From Flavobacterium kingsejongi (GTDB lineage Bacteria; Bacteroidota; Bacteroidia; Flavobacteriales; Flavobacteriaceae): a DNA stretch of 64,000 nucleotides. Under the pieces are notes generated by a model. It saw only the letters and a list, made by a program, of their open reading frames with translations, was not told where the DNA came from and made no database searches. The DNA is taken from the NCBI RefSeq assembly GCF_003076475.1, contig NZ_CP020919.1:3348001-3412000 (forward strand), given 5' to 3'. Below, in pieces: positions 47,886 through 57,725 of this stretch; position 1 is the stretch's first letter; each line of letters begins with the position of its first letter. A program made the position numbers and the translations under genes.

Positions 47886-48020
47886 ACTATTTCGATATAA
47901 GTATTGTGGCTCACAAATATAGTAAAGTACCTATAAACAAAATAGCTTTTCCGGAATACGTATGCAATACTGTAGTGTCAAACATTCCGCTCTTTGGGGT
48001 TTCCGTAGTGCCTGTGCCTG

Positions 48021-49457
48021 TTATCGTGCGATTTTTTTGATCATTCCATCAAAAATAAAATAATGAAAAGGTACTAAAGAATACCAATACAACCTGCCCC
48101 AAAGCCCTCTGGGACGGAAAGTCGCAATCTGGTGCAGTACATTCTTATCATCGATACTGAACTCCAGCCAGGCTTCTCCCGGTAATTTCATTTCTGCAAA
48201 AAGCAGCAGCCGTTTTTCCGGGCGACTGGCCAGGAGTACCCGCCAAAAGTCTAAGGCATCGCCGGAGTGGATCAATAGCGGATGGGTTCTGCCGCGGCGC
48301 AATCCTACCCCGCCAACAGCCTTATCCATGATTCCGCGGATTTTCCACATCCAGTTGCCATAATACCATCCCGTTTCACCACCAATAGCGAATATAGCAT
48401 CCAGTGTGGCATGCGGATCTTTTATTTTTATGGACTTGCTATCTTTCAGGCAGCCATACACCGGAACCTGTATATAGCCTCTCAGGTCATCTGCGTTCCT
48501 GCTGCTGGACAAACTGTCTTTCCAGCTGGAGAGCACAATATTTTGCTCAATCTTAAGGAATGCCAGTTTGAGGGCATCCAAATAGGAAATGGGTTTAATA
48601 CCCAGCAGGGTTTGTAATCTTTTATCTTTGGCAACGACTTCCATTTTCATACTGTCCACCAGGTTTACCGCCAGTTTATAGGAGGTTGAGGTGACAAAAT
48701 AAAGCCAGTAGGACGATAGTTTCGGCGTCATCACCGGAAGGGTAAAAATCCATAATTTGATTCCCCGGCTCTTTGCATACAGCAACAACATTTCTTTATA
48801 CGTGAGAATATTAGGCCCACCGATATCAAAAGAATCATGGTAACATTCCTCCCGTAAGGCCACACCAATAAGGTATTTGATGATATCCCGGATCGCTATG
48901 GGCTGGGTCTTCGTCAGCACCCATTTTGGGGTGATCATAACCGGTAGCTTTTCACACAGGTCCCGTATGATCTCAAAGGAAGAACTGCCGGATCCTACAA
49001 TAATCCCAGCTCGTAAAACCGTGAGTTCAAAATTGCCTTTGTACAGGATGTCCTCTACATCACTACGGGATTGCAGGTGTTTTGACAGCACGCTATCATT
49101 AATGATCCCGCTTAAAAAAATGGCCTGCTGAATACCAATCGCATCCATATAGGTATTGAAATTCCGCGCTGCCGTGGCTTCCAACTGGCCGAAATCATCG
49201 GTGGCGGCTGACATGGAATGGATGAGGTAGTAAGCAACATCGACACGATCAGGCAGCGTACTGAGATCAGGCTCCTGGAGGAAATCTACTTCCCAAATTG
49301 TAATCCGTGCCAACGTAATATCATCAAGCCCGTGGCGCTCTTTATTCCGCACACAGCAAATCACCTCATGATTGAGGTTCAGTAACTCCGGCAGCAATCG
49401 TTTGCCTACATATCCATTGGCTCCTGTCAGAATAATTCTCATTGATAGCTTTTTCAT
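48021..49457 (-). CDS. SDR-type NAD(P)-binding protein with C-terminal DUF2867
   Basis: 478 residues. An atypical SDR Rossmann domain (IILTGANGYVGKRLLPELL, then YYLIHSMSAATDDF and FLSGIIND) fills the first 300 residues. The C-terminal part (GGETGWYYGNWMWKIRGIMD, ending with a WSLxPFHYF-like stretch) fits the DUF2867/SRPBCC-like domain found fused to YbjT-type proteins. The substrate is unknown. An alternative start five codons downstream (49442) directly before the Rossmann strand is equally plausible. It stands alone on the minus strand. Confidence 0.82.
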   Translation of the reverse strand: MKKLSMRIILTGANGYVGKRLLPELLNLNHEVICCVRNKERHGLDDITLARITIWEVDFLQEPDLSTLPDRVDVAYYLIHSMSAATDDFGQLEATAARNFNTYMDAIGIQQAIFLSGIINDSVLSKHLQSRSDVEDILYKGNFELTVLRAGIIVGSGSSSFEIIRDLCEKLPVMITPKWVLTKTQPIAIRDIIKYLIGVALREECYHDSFDIGGPNILTYKEMLLLYAKSRGIKLWIFTLPVMTPKLSSYWLYFVTSTSYKLAVNLVDSMKMEVVAKDKRLQTLLGIKPISYLDALKLAFLKIEQNIVLSSWKDSLSSSRNADDLRGYIQVPVYGCLKDSKSIKIKDPHATLDAIFAIGGETGWYYGNWMWKIRGIMDKAVGGVGLRRGRTHPLLIHSGDALDFWRVLLASRPEKRLLLFAEMKLPGEAWLEFSIDDKNVLHQIATFRPRGLWGRLYWYSLVPFHYFIFDGMIKKIAR

Positions 49458-49651
49458 AAAGTTACATAATTATTGTTTAACTCTATTATTGTTTTTGTAC
49501 AACAAAAGTTAACAGAACCGGGATTGTACTGCCCTAAATCCCAAAAATAAGCCGGCAACGGTAAACAAACAGGTATTTTTACGTATCGGCAACTCAGCTG
49601 TATGTGATACTTTGCAGGCTCAATAAGTCCCTAAACTTAAAACCTAATAGC

Positions 49652-50677
49652 ATGCAAAATCATTTATCACAAAAAGCAACTGCTGCACCGGACTGTAACA
49701 GCGATCCGGCAGCATCCCTCAAAAAGATGTTTATTGACACGACCATGGGCAACCGGATCAATGCCGGGCAATGCCCTGTCCGAAGAGCGGTGTTCCTGAA
49801 ACCCCATGGTGTCGCCAAAGCCGATTTCATCATTATGCCCGGGCTTCCGGCGGAATATAAAGTTGGTATTTTTGCCTTAGACCAGTTAGAGGCCTGGGTT
49901 CGTTTTTCCAGCGATACCCTACCCCACAGTACCGATGTAAAATCTACCGTAGGTGTTGGGATAAAACTCTTTGGTGTACCCGGTAAAAAACTCCTCCCGT
50001 CAAGCGAAGAAGGCACTACAGTCGATTTCCTGCTGCAAAATATGGATGTTTTCTTTGTAAACAATGCGACAGAAATGTGCCAGTTTACAAAAGCAGGTGT
50101 AGTCGATCATAATTATGACAACTTCCTGAAAGACCATCCCGTGACGCAACAAATCCTGGATGAGATGGAAAAAAATGTAACCAGCTGCCTGGCAACCGAT
50201 TATTGGAGCGGGCTTCCCTATGCTTTTGGAGATCGTTTTGTAAAATACAAACTGGAACCCATCGATCCTCCTTTTACCACACCTCCTTCCCAAAATACAC
50301 CGGACTACCTGCAGGCAGACCTACAGGCCCGGCTGAATATGGGAGAAGCGCAGTTCCGCTTTATGGTACAATTCAGCACTGATCTGGAAAAAATGCCCCT
50401 CGATAAAGCCACAGTACGTTGGGAGGAGTCTGAATCCGCCCCTATTCAAGTAGCCACCTTAGTGATCCGCAAACAGGATATTACCAACCAGGGGCAACGC
50501 GAATATGGGGAGAACCTGTCATTCAATCCGTGGAGAACGCTGGAAGTCCACAAACCTCAGGGGACAATCAGTGATGCCCGGAAAATAGTCTATCAGGCAG
50601 GTGCAGACCTGCGCCATTATAAAAATGGTGTTCCTGATGCCGAACCTTCCGTACCAAGACAACTCAATAACTACTAA
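49652..50677 (+). CDS. Catalase-related haem protein (y4iL-like)
   Basis: 341 residues from ATG 49652 (MQNHLSQKATAAP); an upstream ATG at 49604 is less likely. Catalase-fold signatures are AWVRFSSDTLP, GVGIKLFGVPG and FLLQNMDVFFVNN; the end FNPWRTLEVHKPQGTISDAR with RKIVYQAGADLRH resembles the uncharacterised y4iL-like subgroup rather than true catalases. The usual proximal haem tyrosine motif is not obvious. It lies 10 bp before a LodA-type oxidase gene. Since such oxidases release hydrogen peroxide, a protective or coupled peroxidase role is plausible but unproven. Confidence 0.78.
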   Translation: MQNHLSQKATAAPDCNSDPAASLKKMFIDTTMGNRINAGQCPVRRAVFLKPHGVAKADFIIMPGLPAEYKVGIFALDQLEAWVRFSSDTLPHSTDVKSTVGVGIKLFGVPGKKLLPSSEEGTTVDFLLQNMDVFFVNNATEMCQFTKAGVVDHNYDNFLKDHPVTQQILDEMEKNVTSCLATDYWSGLPYAFGDRFVKYKLEPIDPPFTTPPSQNTPDYLQADLQARLNMGEAQFRFMVQFSTDLEKMPLDKATVRWEESESAPIQVATLVIRKQDITNQGQREYGENLSFNPWRTLEVHKPQGTISDARKIVYQAGADLRHYKNGVPDAEPSVPRQLNNY

Positions 50678-50687
50678 ACTTAGCAAA

Positions 50688-52553
50688 ATGGATACGAAAC
50701 AACCCCATAGTGTTGCCATTTACCCTGCCATAGGCATCGCACGGATAGGCAATTCAAAAGAATACTACCTCGCTTCCGACCTGCCGGGTGTTGCACCTGT
50801 TGCGGAAGGCGGCTTTAAAGACAATAACAACCTCTTTAAAAAACAGGTACCGGTATTCCGGATTTATGCCCTGGACCAAGAGGGAAAACCGCTTTATGAA
50901 ATCAATGCCGATACCGCAGATATCGAGTGGCGCGTACATGTGGCCAACAGAAAATCAGCCTGGTACCAGTTTAATAATGCCTTAGACCTTGGCGATGACA
51001 GTATTCCGAGCACCAAACGCAACGGCGCGGTTATCGGTGAAGACCGCAACCAACTGGTGATTGATCCGGGACCGAGAACCATCCGGGGTATCCAAAAATC
51101 AGGTCCAGAATACCATTTTGATTCCGGTACCTTTTATGGGAAAAAAGTTTCCCTGGGAGAAATCCGTACCGATGAAAAAGGGCGTTTGCTCTTTTTAGGA
51201 GGCGATGGAGTGAGTGCTTCCCGCTTTAATGTCAATGCTATTACGTTTGCCAATAATGACGACTGGCACGATGATACTTCCGACGGTAGCGTACGGGCTA
51301 CAGTGACGATAGGTGGTCAGGCGTTTGAGGCCAAGCCAGCCGTCGTGATCTGTACGCCTCCCAACTTCGGGCAGGGGTTATTCCCGGTAGTAAGTATGCT
51401 GGATGTGGTTCAGGACTTATACCTCCGCGAAGGATGGCTACAGCCCAAAGCTACCGTAAATTTCTATGAGGATATTTATCCGATATTATCCCGGATGAGC
51501 AGTACCCAATGGGTCAATGAAGGATTCTTCATGCTCTTTGGCAAAAACTCCCCGAGCGATTTTAGCGATCCCGAACTGATCAAAGTGCTGGAAAGCCCGG
51601 ATGCTGCCTATGCCCCCGAACGCAAACGCATCTTTGAATGGTTCAGGGATAAAAATTCACCAGACTATTTACCCAATAAAGTACCGCCACACTATGGTGA
51701 TCTATTTGGCGACTATGAGAAAATGGCTGCGGTGGACCTTTCCGTAACGCTGACACAATATAATAAGCTCGAACAATGGGCTTCGGGGAATTTTACTACA
51801 GGCACCCCAAAGCAAGAAGTCCCTTTTGACGAATTATCGGTTGCCGATCAGGTCAATGCCCTGCTCCATGCACCACTGGAGGAATGCCTGGGAGGCCCTT
51901 TTCACCCGGGGATTGAAATTACCTGGCCTTTCAGGCACCTTATGCTATGGGAAGAACCTTTCCGCTTAAAACTATTGCCGGAAGACAGCAGTGCCCGGGA
52001 CGATTATGGTGGAATTATCACTTCTGAAATCGCATTGTCAAAAAATGGCCCACTGGACGGCAGTGGCCCCGGATCCATCACGCGATGGCTGGGTGTCCCA
52101 TGGCAAACAGATGAAGCCAGTTGCTTGTCGGGATATGATGTGACACTCTACCTTCCCTTACCTTCATTCTGGTCGGTACGGGTACCCAATACCATATTGT
52201 CAATGGACAGCTTTGACCGTATCAGCACTACAACTATTAATGACGGGCAGAAATTAAAACATTTCTCCTACCGGGTGGACTGGATGCGGGATTTCACCAC
52301 AAATTATGTCATAAGGATCAACAGGATGGTTCAAAAATGGCATCAGCTGGGGATTATCACCAAACAGGAAATGGAACACAAATCCCAATTTGTACCGGAT
52401 GAAGTGTGGGTAGAAACCCATCGCAAAGGAGCTATCGGAATAGATCCGACCGTAGAACAGGTAAAATATGCCGAAGGCGAAAAAACGCCCCAAAACCAAT
52501 TATTACGGGCTGCACCGCGACAAAGCCACCCTTTAAAAAGACACGAATTATAA
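50688..52553 (+). CDS. LodA/GoxA-family quinone-cofactor amino acid oxidase
   Basis: 621 residues from ATG 50688. The N-terminus (VAIYPAIGIARIGNSKEYYL) and the late WLGVPWQTDEASCLSGYDV and LPSFWSVRVPNTILS stretches match the LodA family. Its members oxidise lysine or glycine using a self-made cysteine tryptophylquinone and release hydrogen peroxide and ammonia. Candidate cofactor residues are Cys479 and Trp495; they are much closer together than I recall for LodA (Cys516, Trp581), so cofactor formation should be checked. A LodB-like flavoprotein needed for cofactor maturation follows. It is 10 bp after the catalase-like gene. The substrate is unknown. Confidence 0.85.
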   Translation: MDTKQPHSVAIYPAIGIARIGNSKEYYLASDLPGVAPVAEGGFKDNNNLFKKQVPVFRIYALDQEGKPLYEINADTADIEWRVHVANRKSAWYQFNNALDLGDDSIPSTKRNGAVIGEDRNQLVIDPGPRTIRGIQKSGPEYHFDSGTFYGKKVSLGEIRTDEKGRLLFLGGDGVSASRFNVNAITFANNDDWHDDTSDGSVRATVTIGGQAFEAKPAVVICTPPNFGQGLFPVVSMLDVVQDLYLREGWLQPKATVNFYEDIYPILSRMSSTQWVNEGFFMLFGKNSPSDFSDPELIKVLESPDAAYAPERKRIFEWFRDKNSPDYLPNKVPPHYGDLFGDYEKMAAVDLSVTLTQYNKLEQWASGNFTTGTPKQEVPFDELSVADQVNALLHAPLEECLGGPFHPGIEITWPFRHLMLWEEPFRLKLLPEDSSARDDYGGIITSEIALSKNGPLDGSGPGSITRWLGVPWQTDEASCLSGYDVTLYLPLPSFWSVRVPNTILSMDSFDRISTTTINDGQKLKHFSYRVDWMRDFTTNYVIRINRMVQKWHQLGIITKQEMEHKSQFVPDEVWVETHRKGAIGIDPTVEQVKYAEGEKTPQNQLLRAAPRQSHPLKRHEL

Positions 52554-53644
52554 CACCTCCAACCTCCATACCAGTTGTCATTGTCGGAGCCGGGCCAGCA
52601 GGCCTGGCTACCGCATTGGCGTTACAGCAATATGGAATTTATTGTACCATCATTGACAATCATCCGGAACATGTGGTAAAGCCCGGAGAATCCTTACCCC
52701 CCAATGCCAATGCTATTTTAAATACATTGGGCATTGAAACCCTATTGGAATCCCCCAACCATAATCACTATGTAGGCAATACTGTAGTGTGGGGAGACGG
52801 CACTGTCCGTTCCCGATATTTTATGAATGAACCCTATGGCAATGGCAGGCACCTGAACCGTATCGCTTTTGAAACCGAACTCCGCAACACTGTACAGCAA
52901 CACAACATCCCTTTATTCCTGGATTACCGCCTGACTAACATTACCGAACAGGAAGAGCAATTATTCCTAAATTGCACTACGCCTGATGGCACTGTCAGGA
53001 CATTAAAAGCAGGTTTTGTGGTCGATTGTAGTGGCCGCGCTGCTATTGTGGCTAAGAAAATGGGCGTAAAAAGGACAACACTCGATACTTTATCGGCGTA
53101 TTATTGTACCGTGCCCCAACCGGGAAATACATTAAACGGAATGACTTTTATAGAATCGGTGGAAGATGGCTGGTGGTATGCTGCACCAATCGGAGACAAC
53201 AAAATCATTATGCACTTTATGTCCGATGCTGATCTCCATACGCTCAAAACCCCGGATCTCCAATATTGGTTCCAACAAAAAATAGCCGAAACACAACACC
53301 TCAATACCCTGATTCATCCGGATATTTCAATGGCAACGGCAATCACTATCAAAACCGCAACAACCGCGATACTGGAACAACCCTGTGGCCCGCGATGGCT
53401 GGCTGTAGGCGATGCCCTATGCAGTTATGACCCGCTTACTTCCTTTGGGATTACCAATGCCCTCGCTGGGGGACATGCCGCCGCACAGGCGATAGAAAAG
53501 TTATTCAACGGCGACAGCAGTGGCATTTCGGACTACTGCCAGCAGCAAATAAGCGTCTTTGACAAATCGGTTGCAATGCTGCAAAACCAATACAAAATGG
53601 AACAACGCTGGCCTTCAGCCCCGTTTTGGGAAAGACGGCACTGA
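52406..53644 (+). CDS. LodB-like FAD-dependent maturation flavoprotein
   Basis: The FAD domain starts at about 52568 with PVVIVGAGPAGLATALALQQ, followed by a tryptophan halogenase-like middle and WLAVGDALCSYDPLTSFGIT near the C-terminus. LodB proteins are needed to build the quinone of LodA. The start is odd: between the lodA-like stop (52551-52553) and the domain there is no in-frame ATG, GTG or TTG. The nearest ATG (52406) lies 148 bp inside the upstream gene and would add about 50 basic, unrelated residues. A rare ATT (52547) or ATA (52550) start coupled to the upstream stop is an alternative. The coordinates given use the ATG. Confidence 0.8.
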   Translation: MGRNPSQRSYRNRSDRRTGKICRRRKNAPKPIITGCTATKPPFKKTRIITPPTSIPVVIVGAGPAGLATALALQQYGIYCTIIDNHPEHVVKPGESLPPNANAILNTLGIETLLESPNHNHYVGNTVVWGDGTVRSRYFMNEPYGNGRHLNRIAFETELRNTVQQHNIPLFLDYRLTNITEQEEQLFLNCTTPDGTVRTLKAGFVVDCSGRAAIVAKKMGVKRTTLDTLSAYYCTVPQPGNTLNGMTFIESVEDGWWYAAPIGDNKIIMHFMSDADLHTLKTPDLQYWFQQKIAETQHLNTLIHPDISMATAITIKTATTAILEQPCGPRWLAVGDALCSYDPLTSFGITNALAGGHAAAQAIEKLFNGDSSGISDYCQQQISVFDKSVAMLQNQYKMEQRWPSAPFWERRH

Positions 53645-53761
53645 TTCCACCAATGATGCGAATGAACTGTAAAACATTGCTTCGAATACTTGAAAACCAA
53701 CAGTATATTTTATACTTTAGCTTTTCCCTGATCCGCTGACGGGCTTTGAAAAAATACTGCT

Positions 53762-54679
53762 ATGTTACGTCATTTCCCTATTATCCTTTTGACTTTAGTC
53801 TTGCCACACCTTACTTTTGCACAGGAAGTTCTTCCACTATACCCTGCCGGAGCCATCCCAAATAGTATCCCCGGCCCCAACACCGAATTCACTACACTAA
53901 CCGACACGGGAATTCCGCTGTTACATAAAGTATCCGTTCCAACCATAGTTGCTTACAATGTCCCCAACAGCACCCAAAACCATAGTCCCGTGATTATATG
54001 CCCCGGAGGCGGGTATGGCGCACTGGCGAATGTGCATGAGGGTTCCGATGTTGCAAAACTGCTGAACAGCTGGGGTATCAGTGCTTTTGTGCTCCACTAC
54101 CGCCTGCCCGATACTGCAATTATGAAAGACAAATCCATAGGCCCGTTACAGGATGCCCAACGTGCCCTTCAAATGGTTCGGGAACATGCTGCCGAATGGC
54201 ATATTGACCCGGCAAAAATCGGGATCATGGGGTTTTCTGCCGGAGGCCATCTTGCCGCGACAGCAAGCACACATTATAAGGATCCTAAAATCAAAAACCC
54301 GAAACACATTTCACTACGCCCCGACTTTTCCATACTGATCTATCCCGTAATCAGCTTTACCGATAGCCTGACGCATAAATGGAGCCGGGAAAACTTACTC
54401 GGGGCACAGCCCTCTGCCGAAAGTATCCGTTATTATTCTAATGAACTACAGGTTACTGCTGATACACCACCCGCCTTCCTGGTGCATGCCCTAGATGATC
54501 CGGATGTGGTAGCCCTGAATACGACTTCTTACCATAAAGCTTTATTACTGCATAAGGTTTCCAGCGAAATTATCCTCTATCCCCATGGTGGCCACGGCTT
54601 CGGGATGAACAATACCACCACCACCGAAAAATGGACGGACGACCTTAAAGCCTGGATGATTGCCCATAAATGGCTGTAA
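53762..54679 (+). CDS. Secreted alpha/beta hydrolase (BD-FAE/acetyl xylan esterase-like)
   Basis: 305 residues with a signal peptide (FPIILLTLVLPHLTFAQ). It is an alpha/beta-hydrolase with oxyanion motif ICPGGGYGALANVHEG and nucleophile elbow MGFSAGGHLAAT (Ser); the acid is near LDDPDVVA and the histidine in PHGGHGFGMNN. It resembles the BD-FAE esterases that remove acetyl or feruloyl groups from plant polysaccharides. It is a single gene between the LodA-like operon and the polyketide operon. Confidence 0.88.
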   Translation: MLRHFPIILLTLVLPHLTFAQEVLPLYPAGAIPNSIPGPNTEFTTLTDTGIPLLHKVSVPTIVAYNVPNSTQNHSPVIICPGGGYGALANVHEGSDVAKLLNSWGISAFVLHYRLPDTAIMKDKSIGPLQDAQRALQMVREHAAEWHIDPAKIGIMGFSAGGHLAATASTHYKDPKIKNPKHISLRPDFSILIYPVISFTDSLTHKWSRENLLGAQPSAESIRYYSNELQVTADTPPAFLVHALDDPDVVALNTTSYHKALLLHKVSSEIILYPHGGHGFGMNNTTTTEKWTDDLKAWMIAHKWL

Positions 54680-54810
54680 AAACCCTGTATTTCAAACAGA
54701 TAACCTTAATAAATCAAAAGAAAAACTATAGGCCATTCCCCTGTTTTTATCCTATTTAATACGTTTCGTCCCTATAGCATTATCCAGCTATTATTCCTAC
54801 ATTAGCGTAT

Positions 54811-55941
54811 ATGCAAACAAATGTGGATGTACTTATTATTGGTGGTGGACTGGCCGGACTGGCCGCTGCAATCCATTTGTCCCAAAAAGGAAAACTGGTA
54901 ACTGTGGTGGAAAAATCAGCCTATCCGCGCCATAAAGTCTGTGGGGAATACATCTCTAATGAAATCGTCCCCTACCTGGAATCCCTGGGAATGGATGTTA
55001 CAGTACTCCATCCGGCACACATCAACCAGTTTCATTTTTCGACCCAACGGGGCACTTCTGCTACGGCTCCACTCCCCTTAGGAGGCTTTGGAATCAGCCG
55101 CTATGTGCTGGATGCCTTTATGTACGAGAAAGCAATAGCCTCCGGTTGCCAGATGGTAGAAGATACAGTGACCCAAATTGCTTTTGCCAATGACCGTTTT
55201 ACAGTAGGTACTGCGACTCAGGAATTTTCTGCCGGGGTAGTATTGGGTGCTTATGGCAAGCGCTCCAATGTAGACCAGGTACTGTCCCGTGAATTCATCC
55301 GCAAAAAATCGCCCTGGCTCGCGGTGAAAGCTCATTATTCGGGTGACTTCCCCAATAATGTGGTCGCCCTGCACAACTTCAGCGGTGGCTATTGCGGGGT
55401 TTCCAATGTAGAAAATAAGACTATCAATATTTGTTATTTAGCCCATTATAGCTCGTTCAAAAAATATAAGAATATTGCCCAATACCAGCGTGAGGTGCTC
55501 TGTAAAAATCCACAATTGAAAAGGATATTGGAATCCAGTACGCTACTTTTTGAAAAACCACTCACTATCAGCCAGATTTCATTCGATAAAAAACAACCTG
55601 TAGCAGATCATATCCTGATGATTGGTGATACTGCAGGCCTGATCCATCCGCTTTGTGGCAACGGTATGGCCATGGCATTGCACAGCGCGCAAATTGCGGC
55701 TACGCTGGTACTGGATTTTTATTCGGGTGCTATTGCTTCCCGAACACTATTGGAACACCGCTACCGCCGGGAATGGCAAAAACACTTTGGTAAAAGGCTA
55801 CGGGCCGGGAGAATGTTAGCCGGAATTTTGCGCAACACAACCATAACGAACTTAGTGCTTCCGCTACTGGTTCGGTTTCCGGCACTCCTTCCAAAGATCA
55901 TACAGCAAACGCATGGCAAACCTATAATCCTGATACCCTAA
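54811..55941 (+). CDS. FAD-dependent oxidoreductase of the type III PKS operon
   Basis: 376 residues of the geranylgeranyl-reductase-like flavoprotein group. The FAD loop is LIIGGGLAGLAAAIHLSQ; the YPRHKVCGEYISNE segment and the late MIGDTAGLIHPLCGNGMAMA are typical. It is the first gene of the operon, and its stop overlaps the next start (TAATG). Flavoproteins of this kind are often found with type III polyketide synthases and methyltransferases, where they may oxidise or reduce the lipid-like product. The exact step is unknown. Confidence 0.87.
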   Translation: MQTNVDVLIIGGGLAGLAAAIHLSQKGKLVTVVEKSAYPRHKVCGEYISNEIVPYLESLGMDVTVLHPAHINQFHFSTQRGTSATAPLPLGGFGISRYVLDAFMYEKAIASGCQMVEDTVTQIAFANDRFTVGTATQEFSAGVVLGAYGKRSNVDQVLSREFIRKKSPWLAVKAHYSGDFPNNVVALHNFSGGYCGVSNVENKTINICYLAHYSSFKKYKNIAQYQREVLCKNPQLKRILESSTLLFEKPLTISQISFDKKQPVADHILMIGDTAGLIHPLCGNGMAMALHSAQIAATLVLDFYSGAIASRTLLEHRYRREWQKHFGKRLRAGRMLAGILRNTTITNLVLPLLVRFPALLPKIIQQTHGKPIILIP

Positions 55942-56654
55942 TGGCAATCGATACTACCTACCGAACGGAAGCGACCGAGATTATGGACGACTTCTCGTTA
56001 GCCAGCGAAGAGTTACAGGACGCCCTGGATAAAATTGCGAGCATCAACCAATTGCTCGGCGGCAACCGGCTTACCCTAAATGGTGTAAAAAAACTGCTGG
56101 ACATTTGCGATACTACCCAAACCATTACTATTGCCGATATCGGCTGTGGGAATGGTGATATGCTGCGGATGCTGGCCGATTATGCAACCCAAAAAAATAT
56201 CGTATTGCAACTCATTGGTATTGATGCGAATGCCTTTACCATTGCCTATGCCCAAAAATTGTCAGCAGCCTATCCTAACATTTCGTACAGCTGTGTTGAT
56301 ATTTTTAGCCCGGCATTTGAAGACGTCACTTATGATATTGTATTATGCACCCTTACCTTACATCATTTTAAAGAAGACGAAATTGTCAATATAATTAGTA
56401 TCTTTAGTAAGAATGCCACCACTGGCATCCTGATTAATGACCTGCACCGGAGCCTGCTGGCCTATCGCCTTTTTGAGTGCATCTGCTGGATATTCCGGCT
56501 GAACCGGATGTCACGGGAAGACGGCCTGGTCTCGATACTCAGGGGATTCAAGAAAAAGGAACTGGAGGATTTCTCCAAAAAGCTGAATGTTAACCGCTAT
56601 AGCATCCGTTGGAAATGGGCCTTTCGCTACCAATGGATAATTTATAAAAGATGA
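55941..56654 (+). CDS. Class I SAM-dependent methyltransferase
   Basis: 237 residues. The SAM-binding motif I is IADIGCGNGDM (residues 64-74), with motif II acidic residue in LIGIDANAF and a post-motif stretch DIVLCTLTLHHF. It lies between the FAD oxidoreductase and the type III PKS, overlapping each by one to four bp, so it presumably methylates the polyketide product or an intermediate. C- versus O-methylation cannot be told. Confidence 0.88.
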   Translation: MAIDTTYRTEATEIMDDFSLASEELQDALDKIASINQLLGGNRLTLNGVKKLLDICDTTQTITIADIGCGNGDMLRMLADYATQKNIVLQLIGIDANAFTIAYAQKLSAAYPNISYSCVDIFSPAFEDVTYDIVLCTLTLHHFKEDEIVNIISIFSKNATTGILINDLHRSLLAYRLFECICWIFRLNRMSREDGLVSILRGFKKKELEDFSKKLNVNRYSIRWKWAFRYQWIIYKR

Positions 56655-57703
56655 GTGTAAAAATAATAACGGTTGCCAGGCAACTTCCTCAATATTCCCG
56701 GACAACGGCTGATATACTCCCATTGCTTGATGGCTGGCTTACGGGTCAGGAGGAGCGCTTTATCAAAAAAGTAAAAAAGATATTTGAAGGCGCTGCAGTC
56801 GACCAACGGTATTCCATCATGGATCCACTGGAAGTATTTACAGCCTCCTCTTTTGAAGAAAAAAATAATATTTATACGCGTGAAGTCATCCAACTGGGTG
56901 AAAAGGTACTCCAAAAGGCATTGGAAAAAGCCGGATGGGATCCCCAAAGCCTGGATTATATCATTACAGTTAGCTGTACCGGGATCATGATTCCATCGCT
57001 GGACGCTTACCTGATCAACAGCATGAAACTCCGGCAGGATATTGTCCGCCTTCCGGTGACTGAAATGGGATGTGCTGCCGGGATTTCCGGGATTATTTAT
57101 GCCAAGAATTTCCTGAAGGCCAATCCGGGGAAACGTGCTGCGGTCATTGCGGTGGAATCGCCAACGGCTACCTTTCAGCTGAATGACTTTTCAATGCCCA
57201 ACATCGTCAGTGCGGCTATTTTTGGCGATGGAGCCGCGTGCTGCCTGGTTTCCTCACACGCAGAAGACCAGGGCCCGGAGATCATCGATGAGCAGATGTA
57301 TCATTTTTATGATGCCGAACACATGATGGGATTCCAGCTTACGAACACCGGCTTGCAAATGGTCCTGGACATAGAAGTTCCCGATACCATTGCGGCCCAT
57401 TTCGGGGATATCATCCATCCCTTCCTCCACAAAAATCATTTAAAAATAGAAGACATAGACCACATGATTTTCCACCCCGGTGGTGAAAAAATAGTGCAGA
57501 CTGTGGAAGCCTTATTTTCTGGACTGGGTAAAAACATCGATGCGACCAAACAGGTCTTAAAAAACTATGGCAATATGTCGAGTGCTACGGTGCTTTATGT
57601 TCTGGAACACATTATGGACCAGCAACCTAAAGCAGGCGAAAAAGGGCTTATGCTGAGCTTTGGCCCTGGCTTTTCAGCACAAAGGGTCTTATTACAATGG
57701 TAA
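56651..57703 (+). CDS. Type III polyketide synthase (chalcone/stilbene synthase family)
   Basis: 350 residues, a normal length. The catalytic triad is complete: Cys141 in TEMGCAAGISG, His275 in IFHPGGEKIV and Asn308 in NYGNMSSATV. Type III PKSs extend an acyl starter with malonyl-CoA and cyclise it to pyrones or resorcinols. A neighbouring ACP and ketosynthase suggest a dedicated acyl starter. It overlaps the methyltransferase by 4 bp and is 22 bp from the dehydratase gene. The product is unknown. Confidence 0.92.
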   Translation: MSVKIITVARQLPQYSRTTADILPLLDGWLTGQEERFIKKVKKIFEGAAVDQRYSIMDPLEVFTASSFEEKNNIYTREVIQLGEKVLQKALEKAGWDPQSLDYIITVSCTGIMIPSLDAYLINSMKLRQDIVRLPVTEMGCAAGISGIIYAKNFLKANPGKRAAVIAVESPTATFQLNDFSMPNIVSAAIFGDGAACCLVSSHAEDQGPEIIDEQMYHFYDAEHMMGFQLTNTGLQMVLDIEVPDTIAAHFGDIIHPFLHKNHLKIEDIDHMIFHPGGEKIVQTVEALFSGLGKNIDATKQVLKNYGNMSSATVLYVLEHIMDQQPKAGEKGLMLSFGPGFSAQRVLLQW

Positions 57704-57725
57704 ATTTATAACTTAAAAAAATACA

